Assembly (NCBI GenBank): GCA_964438715.1
Contig: CAYTLQ010000223.1
Span: 1 to 10,411 of the forward strand
Length of the DNA stretch: 10,411 nt
Direction: 5' to 3'
DNA from: CAYTLQ01 sp964438715
GTDB taxonomy: Bacteria > Bacteroidota > Ignavibacteria > Ignavibacteriales > Ignavibacteriaceae
In this document: positions 1 through 8,320 of the stretch, one piece after another
How positions within the stretch are numbered: the stretch's first letter is position 1
Layout: the number at the start of each line of letters is the position of its first letter
The notes under the pieces: generated by a model
What the model was told of the DNA's origin: nothing
The model's database searches: none
Seen by the model: only the letters and a program-made list of their open reading frames with translations
Position numbers and translations under genes: made by a program

Positions 1-1647
1 CCGCCGCATTTCCCCTTCTTTCTTCTTCCATTTCACTCTTCCGTTAATTCAACCTCCCCGTACTCCCTTCAGTATTCCTTCCGATAGTTCTTCGTCATGC
101 GTTTGTGCCGCTTTTAATTCAAGTTTTTCTGACTCCTCTACACGCGGATAAACGATAAACGCTCTGTTGCCCTTTGCTGATTCCTTAATAATAAATTCAT
201 AAATGTCTCTTAACCTGCTTTCACCACGCAGAAATGTTTTTATTGGCATTCTGTTCTTCGGCATCTCGTTTATTACTGAAATATCCAGATCACCATAAAG
301 AGTCATTGATAGCGTGCGTGGTATCGGAGTCGCTGACATAACAAGACAATTTGGTACTATTTGTTTTTCTATAAGTCGTGCTCTTTGAGCAACACCAAAT
401 CTATGCTGTTCATCTATTACCACAAGGCCAAGATTCGCTCTGAAGTCATTATCTTCAAAGAGCGCATGAGTACCGACGATAATATGAGTTTTTCCTGAAT
501 TGATATTCCCGATTTCTTCCTCTCTTTCTTTTTTCTTTTGACCTCCCAACAACAGAGAGACATTCAATGTATATTCAGGATATTGTTCACTTAACCGCGA
601 CAGTAAACTTCTGATATTTTTTGCATGTTGATCTGCCAGTATTTCAGTTGGTACCATTAAAGCTGCCTGAAAACCATTATCAACGGCAATCAGCATTGCA
701 ATAAGAGCAACAATTGTTTTACCACTGCCAACATCACCTTGCAGAAGTCTGTTCATTGGTTCCTGCTTTTCAAGATCAGTTCGTATTTCATGCAGTACAT
801 GCTTTTGCGATGCTGTGAGTTCATAGGGTAATATTTTCAAAAACGAATGAATGAGTTTAGTCTTTATCTTCATCGCTGTGCTTTTTACTGTATGCCGTAT
901 ATTGTAACGTCTCAGCGCTACGAGCATTTCAATGTAGAACAGCTCCTCGTACTTTAATCTCCTGCGCGCCTCTTCTATATGTTGCATTCCGGGAGGATTA
1001 TGAAGAATAGAAACACAGGATTGTAATGAAATTAATCCGTGTTTCTTTAAGAGCGTATCGGGAAGTGTTTCAGAAATGTATTGTGTGTATTGCTCAACAG
1101 CAGAGGAGATTATTTTCCGCATACTGAAGTCGCCGATATTTCCAGCCTTCAGTTCTTTTGGAATAGAATACACAGGAATAATTCTTCCGGTGTTAAAAAA
1201 CTTTTGCGATTCATCCTCGCTTAATAGATCGTAGTCAGGATGTATAAGTTGAAGTTTACCAATCTTTGAGATAGTTGGTTTACCGGAGAGCGCGAAGTGT
1301 CTTCCGGGGAGAAATTTGTCAGCATGATATTTTGCCCCCTGAAACCAGATACACTCAAAAAATCCCGATGCATCCCGAAACGAAACAGTCAGTATTTCCT
1401 TGCCTCTGAAATATCTTCGCTCACTATTCTCCACCTTTGCAAGAATCGTTATTTCTCCCTCATAACCATTATGTACATAGTGAAAAGCCTTTGCAGAAGT
1501 AAGAAGATTTGAGCGGTCAAGATAGCGGGATGGAAAATAAAACAGAAGATCGCCTATCGTATTGATTCCAATCTTACCGAATAACTCCGCCCGCTTTGGT
1601 CCAACTGACTTAATATATTGTATCGAATTTTCTAATGGATTTTGCAT
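1..1647 (-). CDS. recG: ATP-dependent DNA helicase RecG, partial (3' end missing, in-frame stop near contig end)
   Basis: RecG is a superfamily 2 DNA translocase that remodels stalled replication forks and branch-migrates Holliday junctions in the cytoplasm. The N-terminus has the typical RecG opening (SIQYIKSVGPKRAELF, then DLLFYFPSRYLDRS), followed by the OB-fold wedge domain that grips the branched DNA. The first helicase domain shows Walker A GDVGSGKT (residues 304-311), DEQH with RFG behind it (412-415) and SATPIPRT (438-445). The ATG at 1645-1647 fits the family start; no Shine-Dalgarno sequence is visible. An uninterrupted frame gives 532 residues ending at TGA 49-51, against about 690-700 for the family, so most of helicase domain 2 is missing. 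In the same frame, bases 1-48 still read as RecG (INGRVKW, matching the family's GLxHGR region). I therefore treat the gene as running off the contig, with the stop a probable sequencing error. A true pseudogene is the alternative. Confidence 0.93.
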
Positions 1648-1657
1648 ACTTCAGGCG

Positions 1658-1680
1658 GTTAAAACTTTTTAACAAATGTA
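1658..1680 (-). promoter_or_regulatory. possible recG promoter box and short palindrome (weak)
   Basis: The 112-bp gap upstream of recG holds a perfect 7-bp inverted repeat, GTTAAAA-CT-TTTTAAC (1658-1673), ending about 10 bp before the recG ATG. Next to it, on the minus strand, is TACATTTG (1673-1680), which fits the TAnnTTTG -7 element known from Bacteroidota promoters. No matching -33 TTTG lies at the expected distance, and A/T-only palindromes arise easily by chance. The rest of the gap (1681-1759) shows nothing I can interpret and no GC-rich terminator hairpin for the peptidase gene. Confidence 0.2.
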
Positions 1681-1759
1681 TCAGGTGAAATTTACTTATT
1701 GCGTATCTGTAACAAGCTAAGCACAGTTGATTGCTCGTATTGATACTGCAATTAATTTT

Positions 1760-3718
1760 TCAAAGAAAGCTGAATTCTTTTGCATAACGCATCATTTGAC
1801 CTGCAAAATCATCCGGATATTCAATATATACATCTACTATCTCGTCACCTGAATAGATTGGCTGTAACTCGGGATTTATAAATCCTTTATATGGTGGAAT
1901 GTTAAGTCCGGCAAAGCGTGATAAAACTTCTTTATGTAATTCTTCATCTACTTTAACACCATAACGCTCAACAAGATACTCTGCGGTGCTGAAGTCCCCT
2001 TCGCTGGTAATCCGTTGAATCTCACGAAGCATTTTTCCGAAAATTACTCTCAGTTCCTCATAATCGTTTATAACAAAAAAGGTTTTTCCATCTCTGTTAA
2101 TTCGCTCAATCACATTTTTTTCTTTTCCAAGCTCAAAAGCCCAATGTGCGATAAGCTGTCTGTTACGCATATGAGCTTCTTCGATATTTTCACCGGGTTT
2201 AATTCTTTGCAGTTGAGTGAGCATTCCATTTCGGATAAATCTGTTGTACTCTGCTTTTCCGCAGTCGGTATTTGGCATAATACCAAGCTGAACAAGTTTT
2301 GTATCGAGTATAAAATATAAAGCCACAAGATCTGCTCGTGTTTCCTCAATAACCGACGCATATACTTTAAGGGTTTCGCGTGGTGTACCTACACCGGGTA
2401 AAATTTGACCGGAACCATGCCCTATTACCTCATGAAGATCTGTATGCAGATCATCTGCAAGATTGCCGTACTGTTTTGCCAGAGCTTTTTCCTCCTCGGA
2501 AAATGCAAACTCTTCAAGTACTTTTTCACTGGCGGCAAGATTATAAGAATGTACAATATTACCAAGGTTTACCGATTTTGATCCAAATTGTTCTCTGATC
2601 CATGTTGCGTTTGGTAAATTAATACCAATTGGTGTTGCCGGCGATGCGTCACCGGCTTCGGCAACTACAGTAATTACTTTTGCAGAAATACCCTTTACAT
2701 TCCTTTTCTTGTGCTCATCAAATATTGGCGAATTATCTTCAAACCACTGTGCATTATTACTTATAGCCTCTATTCTGCCCGTTGCAACCTTGTCTCTGAA
2801 AGCAACAAGAGCTTCATAAGTTGCTTTGTAATTTAATGGATCACCATAAGTTTCAATAAAACCATTTATAAAATCAACTTCCGAAACAGTATCCTGAAGC
2901 CAATGTATAGAGTATTCATCAAATTTTCTTAGATCACCTGTCTGATAATACTCTATTAAAAGTTGTATAGTTTTTTTTTGAACCTCATTCTCAGCAAAAC
3001 TTTCAGCTTTACTCAACCAATAAATTATTTTCTCTATTGCCGGCGAATACATTCCTCCCGCTTTCCAAACCTTCTCGAAAATTGTTCCGTTCTCTTTAAC
3101 AAGTTTACTATTCAATCCATAAGAAATTGGTCTTGGATCACTTTTATCAATTTGCGATTGATAAAATCCCGTTACTTCATCCTGAGTAAGGTTTTCATAA
3201 AAATTGTTGGCTGAGTCTTTAATTACATCAACTCCGGATGCCTGATTCACCCGCATCGTATCTCTTTCTTTATCATATATCAAAGGAAGAATAAAAGAGA
3301 TAAATTGCTCTAAGTTCTCTCCTTCCCGTAAAGGAAGAAAAATTACCGGTGTCTGCTGGAGAAGATATTTAAAATACTCCGGTGAAACATCCGGATAAAA
3401 TTTCTGCATCGAGTAATGATGATGAATACCATTGGAAAACCATACTCTTTTTGAATAAACAAGAAAGGCGGCGAAATTTTCATCATCCCTGTTGCCGGTA
3501 AATCCTTCATAAATACCTTCATTCGTCTTCCGGATCAGAAGATTGTATTTGTAATTCTGATCGTATGTTATATCTCTGCCCGACATAGCTGCCATATAAA
3601 GATAGTAGATAAGAATTTTCTTTCTTAATGGCAGTTCATTAAAACCGGGAACCTGATATCGCAATATTTCAATATCGGCAAATTGCTCAGCCTGTACTTT
3701 AAAATTTTCGCTACTCAT
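1760..3718 (-). CDS. M49 family zinc metallopeptidase (dipeptidyl-peptidase III-like)
   Basis: This is a 652-residue protein of the M49 family, zinc exopeptidases that remove dipeptides from the N-terminus of short peptides. Both hallmark motifs are present: HEVIGH (429-434), the family's HExxGH, supplies two zinc-binding histidines and the catalytic glutamate E430; EETRAD (458-463), matching EExRA(E/D), supplies the third zinc ligand, probably E459. The region before them (GINLPNATWIREQFGSKSV) is also typical of the bacterial branch. Length is close to bacterial DPP III enzymes. No signal peptide or membrane segment is seen, so a cytoplasmic location is likely, with a role in peptide turnover. 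The ATG at 3716-3718 has no Shine-Dalgarno sequence. The gene lies 65 bp after the large glycosyltransferase gene and 112 bp before recG, with no functional link evident. Family assignment is firm; exact substrate preference is not visible. Confidence 0.93.
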   Translation of the reverse strand: MSSENFKVQAEQFADIEILRYQVPGFNELPLRKKILIYYLYMAAMSGRDITYDQNYKYNLLIRKTNEGIYEGFTGNRDDENFAAFLVYSKRVWFSNGIHHHYSMQKFYPDVSPEYFKYLLQQTPVIFLPLREGENLEQFISFILPLIYDKERDTMRVNQASGVDVIKDSANNFYENLTQDEVTGFYQSQIDKSDPRPISYGLNSKLVKENGTIFEKVWKAGGMYSPAIEKIIYWLSKAESFAENEVQKKTIQLLIEYYQTGDLRKFDEYSIHWLQDTVSEVDFINGFIETYGDPLNYKATYEALVAFRDKVATGRIEAISNNAQWFEDNSPIFDEHKKRNVKGISAKVITVVAEAGDASPATPIGINLPNATWIREQFGSKSVNLGNIVHSYNLAASEKVLEEFAFSEEEKALAKQYGNLADDLHTDLHEVIGHGSGQILPGVGTPRETLKVYASVIEETRADLVALYFILDTKLVQLGIMPNTDCGKAEYNRFIRNGMLTQLQRIKPGENIEEAHMRNRQLIAHWAFELGKEKNVIERINRDGKTFFVINDYEELRVIFGKMLREIQRITSEGDFSTAEYLVERYGVKVDEELHKEVLSRFAGLNIPPYKGFINPELQPIYSGDEIVDVYIEYPDDFAGQMMRYAKEFSFL

Positions 3719-3760
3719 GTATTCGTACTAGTGAAATGAAAAAAAACTAATTGGTGGGAA

Positions 3761-3789
3761 AGTATAAAGAAATCCGCCGCTGTTTACAA
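3761..3789 (-). promoter_or_regulatory. candidate sigma70-like promoter for the M49 peptidase gene
   Basis: On the minus strand, TTGTAA (3784-3789, 4/6 to TTGACA) and TATACT (3761-3766, 5/6 to TATAAT) are separated by exactly 17 bp. This would start transcription near 3754, giving a leader of about 36 nt before the peptidase ATG. The -35 hexamer overlaps the stop codon of the upstream glycosyltransferase gene. The match is by eye in AT-rich DNA, and the host's sigma factor preference is unknown. Confidence 0.32.
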
Positions 3790-6732
3790 GAATTTTCTGA
3801 TAGCCCTCAGAAAATCATCTGCTGTTTTAGACCATGTGAATTTTTTCATAAATTCGCCGGCGACATTGCCCTTATTTACACATTCGGAACGGTTATGATA
3901 CGCGTGTTCTAATAATGCAACAATTTCATCAAGCACAGGTTCATCCCAAATTGCGGAGAGACTTCCATCTTTTTCATATACTTCAAGCGTATGCATGTCC
4001 TGTAAGAGATATGCATTGCTGTTAGTTAACACATCCTTATGTCCGCTGTTATAAGAAGCAATAACGGGTCTCCCGCATGCCATATATTCCATTAAAACTA
4101 GATTGGTTCCGCCTTCACAACGGTTAGGGAAAAGACCTACATCAGTGCGGGCATATATCTCTCTGAGTTTACTATTGTTTGTAAGAGGGAGTGTTATAAT
4201 TCTTGAGAGATCCATACCATTTATCTCATAAAGGTGGTTCATTACCTGAGACCAATCTGTCCCTTTCAGCTCAAAGTTTATATAGCGGGAGTTTGTCATT
4301 GTTAACATCGTTGCCGGCCACATATTATACCACGCATTGAGTAAAATTACATCCTTGTATTTATCCTGTAATATTTTTACCGCCCTAAGAACTAAATCCT
4401 GACCTTTGCGTAGTTCAAATTTTCCTCCGGAAAATATTACAAATAAATTATCCGGTTTACGCATTTCAGCAGGGTAAAACAGTTGCGGATCTATACCCTG
4501 AATAAGAACATCGGAGTGGTATATTTTCTTTTCCTCAAGTTTCTCTTTGCACCAGGTGGAGCCTGCGAGTATTAAATCATATTGACCTGCATTTTCTCGT
4601 GATTTTTCAGTCAAAACATTTTCAAAAAATGTATAACCAACATTTACTTTGCCGCGTATTTTATGAAGTGGCTCGAGTTCAACACCGGTTATAGCATGGA
4701 GAACAACACCATCAAAACTGTTTTCTGTGTAATCCTGCAAATCGGTAAAAGGATATTTGTCCGCGAGCTCCTTTCGTAAGTAATTACTGCAAACACCCCA
4801 ACCGAAATTTTCGCCTTTCGTTAAAGCAATACCCAACGCAACAGATTTTTCCATATTCTGATTGCTCAAATTTTTTAATTCCGATTTTATTTCTGCAACC
4901 ACTCCCTTCCAGTCACTTAATGCATGCTGTCTGAATAGTTTTGCTGTTGGATACCACTCAGTTGTATTTCCTTTCATTCCCCAACGCCAGTCAGGAACAT
5001 AAGAAAGCATTATCCAAACCGGTTTACTCAATCTGCCGGCAAGATGAGCTACAGAGGTGTCAACAGTTATAATCAGATCTAAATCTTCAATAACCTTCGC
5101 AGTATCGTAATAATCGGTGAGGTATTCTGATAAATCAATAAAGTTAGTACAGTTCTTTAATTCCTCAATAATTTCTGTTTTTTCTCCAATCTGGAGGGAA
5201 TAAAATGTTACATTGTGTAAATCGAAAAGTTCTTTTAACAAATCCGGAGGACAGTGCCTCTTGCGGTTGATAACAGATACCGTATTACCTTTCCAAACCA
5301 GGCCGACTCTTAATTTTTCGTCTTTAGGAAATGTGAATTCATTTTGTTCTGCTATTTTTATGCAAAAAGTATCTGTAATGCCTCCGGGAGTTAGTATTCC
5401 TAACATTAACGGAAGACTCAATAAAGGAATATAATAATCATAGTTCCCCGTTTCTACATTATCGATTGGGATCACTTTATCAACTATTCCAAGATGCTCA
5501 ACCAGGCGTTTTGTTAATTTTCCCGAAGCAAAATGAACAATAGCGCCTTCTCGTTTAAGTAGTTTAACATACGGCAGAAACATAAATGTATCACCTGCTC
5601 CCTGCTCCTCTGCTACCAATACTCTCTTACCGGAAATATTCTCACCTTTCCAGCGCTGTATCTTTATACTACTGAATGGTTCAGATAATAAATGTCTTCT
5701 GAATTCGTAATATTTCCATGCTTTAGAATATTCTCCCAGATAGAAAAAAGTTTCTGCAAGTGCAAACGGTATTTTCGCATCGTTGGGAGCAAGGGAATAA
5801 GCTTTATTCAACATCTGCAATGCATCAGAGGGCATCCCCATCTCAAGATAGGTTGCTCCGGCATTATACAGCGCTTCGACATTTTCTGGTTGTGTTTTTA
5901 ATACTTCCTGAAAAACGGTCAAAGCTTCAGTAAAACTGAAGAGATTATAAAAAGCTTCTCCCGCTTTAAATAACACATCTTCCGATATTTCTGATTCCGT
6001 AAGATTATGAAAGATTTTTATTGTCTCAGTAAATCGTTCCTGCTGATTATAAACATGCAAAAGGTACTCAATTGTGTGTGCTGAGGTTAAACCCGCTTCG
6101 AGCAGCTTCAATAAAATCGTTTCAGCCTCACTATAACGGTGCTGTTCTATTAGTATTCTTGCCATACCGTTGTATCCGGTTAACAAACTTTCCGGATGAT
6201 GAGTGAGAACTTCATACTGAACAAATGCGTCGGAGAGTTTCCCTGAATTATAATATGCAAGAGCAAGGTTATGACGCATTTCTCTGTCATCAGGGAATAA
6301 TTTCAGACCGTTCTCTAATACTTTAATTCCCTCTGCATATTTACCGGAGCCGCACAGAGCTACAGAATAATTCAGGATAATTGATGAATCCTCCCCGATA
6401 ACACTATAACAAACAGATAAATGTTTTTCCGCCTCAGAATATTCTTCTAATGCGTTGCATACTATACCATATAAATGATGTATTGTTACAGATTGCTGAT
6501 ATAACTCTACACCTCGGATCAAGAAATTTTTTGCCTCAACGAGATTATTAGTTGTTATGAAAAACTTTCCAAACAGGGTAAAATATTTTTCTTCATGGCA
6601 TCCACAAAATCGAAGTTGTTGGAAACTCTCTTCAACGCCTGAGATATCACCGGCCTTAAACTGATTTTCAGCTTTCTGTAGCAGTCGGTGGATAGTATCT
6701 GTCCGGTTTGCATCCACAGACAAATTAATCAT
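3784..6732 (-). CDS. TPR - GT9-like - GT4-like fusion, putative bifunctional glycosyltransferase
   Basis: This 982-residue protein has three parts. Residues about 10-355 are roughly ten TPR helical hairpins (for example LYNAGATYLEMGMPSDAL), a likely acceptor- or partner-binding scaffold. Residues about 365-620 resemble the heptosyltransferase-type (GT9-like, GT-B fold) domain often found behind TPRs: GAGDT (378-382), GLVWKGN (477-483), VDTSVAHLAG (557-566), then PDWRWG and WYPTAKLFRQ. Residues about 626-982 are a GT4-type glycosyltransferase with GGKFELRKGQDL and EGGTNLVLMEYMACGRPVI, where E873 and E882 stand in the place of the usual EX7E pair. No signal peptide or membrane segment is seen, so it probably acts in the cytoplasm. 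It is last in the glycosyltransferase block, 60 bp after the GT2-TPR gene. The ATG at 6730-6732 lacks a Shine-Dalgarno sequence. The architecture is firm; sugars transferred, and whether both domains are active, cannot be read from sequence. Confidence 0.88.
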   Translation of the reverse strand: MINLSVDANRTDTIHRLLQKAENQFKAGDISGVEESFQQLRFCGCHEEKYFTLFGKFFITTNNLVEAKNFLIRGVELYQQSVTIHHLYGIVCNALEEYSEAEKHLSVCYSVIGEDSSIILNYSVALCGSGKYAEGIKVLENGLKLFPDDREMRHNLALAYYNSGKLSDAFVQYEVLTHHPESLLTGYNGMARILIEQHRYSEAETILLKLLEAGLTSAHTIEYLLHVYNQQERFTETIKIFHNLTESEISEDVLFKAGEAFYNLFSFTEALTVFQEVLKTQPENVEALYNAGATYLEMGMPSDALQMLNKAYSLAPNDAKIPFALAETFFYLGEYSKAWKYYEFRRHLLSEPFSSIKIQRWKGENISGKRVLVAEEQGAGDTFMFLPYVKLLKREGAIVHFASGKLTKRLVEHLGIVDKVIPIDNVETGNYDYYIPLLSLPLMLGILTPGGITDTFCIKIAEQNEFTFPKDEKLRVGLVWKGNTVSVINRKRHCPPDLLKELFDLHNVTFYSLQIGEKTEIIEELKNCTNFIDLSEYLTDYYDTAKVIEDLDLIITVDTSVAHLAGRLSKPVWIMLSYVPDWRWGMKGNTTEWYPTAKLFRQHALSDWKGVVAEIKSELKNLSNQNMEKSVALGIALTKGENFGWGVCSNYLRKELADKYPFTDLQDYTENSFDGVVLHAITGVELEPLHKIRGKVNVGYTFFENVLTEKSRENAGQYDLILAGSTWCKEKLEEKKIYHSDVLIQGIDPQLFYPAEMRKPDNLFVIFSGGKFELRKGQDLVLRAVKILQDKYKDVILLNAWYNMWPATMLTMTNSRYINFELKGTDWSQVMNHLYEINGMDLSRIITLPLTNNSKLREIYARTDVGLFPNRCEGGTNLVLMEYMACGRPVIASYNSGHKDVLTNSNAYLLQDMHTLEVYEKDGSLSAIWDEPVLDEIVALLEHAYHNRSECVNKGNVAGEFMKKFTWSKTADDFLRAIRKFL

Positions 6733-6792
6733 TTCAGAGTAGTATGATTATTGAACATAGTTACTACCATTACCCTTTATAAAGAGTGTTTA

Positions 6793-8313
6793 TCATAATT
6801 TTCCGGCAACAACTTTTAGCTTCTCCTTAAGCTGTGTGATGATTCCGCCTAGCGAGGAAAGATTCTCCAACGATTCGAGCCGGTACAGTATCTGTTGTAC
6901 ACCTGCCATATCTCCCAAACGCAGATAAATGGAAATAAGTCGCAGTCCAATGGAAATATCGTTAGGATTCCTCCCGAAAGCATCGTTAAAAAATATCTCT
7001 GCTTTCTTATATTCTCCGAATTGTTCGGCAATATCGCCTCTGAAATATACATATTTCAATGTATCCTTGATCTCCGGTTTAACCTGTTCAAGGAAAAATT
7101 CCACATCGGCGGCATAATAATTTTTAACTAATAAATTGTAGAACGCTTTTAGATTTTCTTCTGAAACAACATTTTGAATCTGCTCAGAATTCAAGTGTAC
7201 AATTGGAGACCGTTTTACTATCTGTTCAATCAAATCAAGCTCTGCTTTAAGCCGTAAATCTCCGGAAAATCGGGCATTGCTTTGTATTTTATTATTTACA
7301 TAAATAAATAGTCTTTCAGAATCATTCTCGAGGGCAGTATGAATACCATGCAGAAGCAACTCTTTGTTATCGACAAGTATGTCAAAAGGCGGATGGATTT
7401 TCCCTTCGAGTATTCGGTTATTGATTTCCAGTCCCTTCATAAAATAATCTTCCGCCTGAGATTTTTGTTTCAAGGCAAAGTAAATTTTTGAGGCGATAAT
7501 ATAAATAAGTGGCTGTTCCTGTTTTAACTCCAACGCCTTGTCAATCAGTATCTTCGCTTCATTCAGGTTGCCTTTTTCCATTTTTTCTGCGGCTAAGTAT
7601 CGCAATGAATGAGAGCGATAGTAAACGAGAAGAGAGGGTTCGCTTAATGCCTTTTCAAAATAACGACATGCTGATTCTTTGTCCTCCAGAACGCCATAAC
7701 TCTGTGCTATCTGAAATGCAAGATACCCTGTGGGTTTTTCATTATAATCGATGAGTAATAAATCGAGATTTCGTTTTGCTTTTTTTTGGATTTCTTCCTT
7801 AGGGATGTCATAGCCGTGATGGATGAGCCGGATTGCTGAGTCCTCAATAACATAGCCGGCGGCATTCAAAGCCCCATCTATTTGTTCATGCACTCTCCCG
7901 AAAAAACGCACCCTCTTGTCATTCGGGAATAGTCTTGTATATTTCATAATGTTTGGTCTGCCGCCATGTTCATCGGTACTGAGTAAACCACACAGAATAC
8001 CCCTGTCTGCTTTCAAAGAGACTAACTTCTTTAAAATCGGGCGTGAATCTTCAGTCAGTCGCTCATCAGCATCGAGATAAAGTATCCATCTGCCACTTGC
8101 TTTTTCCAGACTAAAATTGCGGGCGGCTGAAAAATCGCCTATCCAGGTAAAATGAAAAACCTTTGCTCCTGCCGCCTCAGCTATTTCTATCGTTCTATCA
8201 TCCGAGCCTGTATCAACAACAATAATTTCATCAACAACACCCGCAACCGAACGAAGGCATCCCTCAAGGTATTGCTCCTCGTTTTTTACGATCATACAAA
8301 GCGAAAGATTCAT
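6793..8313 (-). CDS. family 2 glycosyltransferase with C-terminal TPR region
   Basis: The first roughly 230 residues of this 506-residue protein are an inverting GT-A glycosyltransferase of family 2. It opens with the characteristic LSLCMIVKNEE, followed by VVDTGSDDRT (33-41) for nucleotide binding, the GDFSAARN stretch (59-66) and the metal-binding DAD at 81-83 (LYLDADE). Residues from about 195 to 490 are TPR hairpins, a fusion seen in many bacterial protein- and surface-glycan glycosyltransferases (SunS-related group). No signal peptide or transmembrane helix is visible, so it is expected in the cytoplasm or loosely at the membrane. The ATG at 8311-8313 is chosen because the family motif starts at residue 2. 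No Shine-Dalgarno sequence precedes it, and the upstream stop codon is only 7 bp away, suggesting translational coupling with the TPR gene. Donor sugar and acceptor are unknown. Confidence 0.9.
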   Translation of the reverse strand: MNLSLCMIVKNEEQYLEGCLRSVAGVVDEIIVVDTGSDDRTIEIAEAAGAKVFHFTWIGDFSAARNFSLEKASGRWILYLDADERLTEDSRPILKKLVSLKADRGILCGLLSTDEHGGRPNIMKYTRLFPNDKRVRFFGRVHEQIDGALNAAGYVIEDSAIRLIHHGYDIPKEEIQKKAKRNLDLLLIDYNEKPTGYLAFQIAQSYGVLEDKESACRYFEKALSEPSLLVYYRSHSLRYLAAEKMEKGNLNEAKILIDKALELKQEQPLIYIIASKIYFALKQKSQAEDYFMKGLEINNRILEGKIHPPFDILVDNKELLLHGIHTALENDSERLFIYVNNKIQSNARFSGDLRLKAELDLIEQIVKRSPIVHLNSEQIQNVVSEENLKAFYNLLVKNYYAADVEFFLEQVKPEIKDTLKYVYFRGDIAEQFGEYKKAEIFFNDAFGRNPNDISIGLRLISIYLRLGDMAGVQQILYRLESLENLSSLGGIITQLKEKLKVVAGKL

Positions 8314-8320
8314 TATAACA

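Noticed and set aside
2015..2320. 101-codon open frame on the plus strand inside the peptidase gene
   Set aside because: It is antisense to conserved M49 sequence near the EETRAD motif; no recognisable protein features.
3719..3783. Possible intrinsic terminator after the large glycosyltransferase gene
   Set aside because: The A/T runs here (for example the A8 run at 3739-3746) are not preceded by a GC-rich hairpin on either strand.
6775..6784. CTTTATAAAG palindrome in the gap between the two large glycosyltransferase genes
   Set aside because: Ten A/T-rich bases without a U-tract or paired promoter element; easily expected by chance, so neither a terminator nor an operator is claimed.
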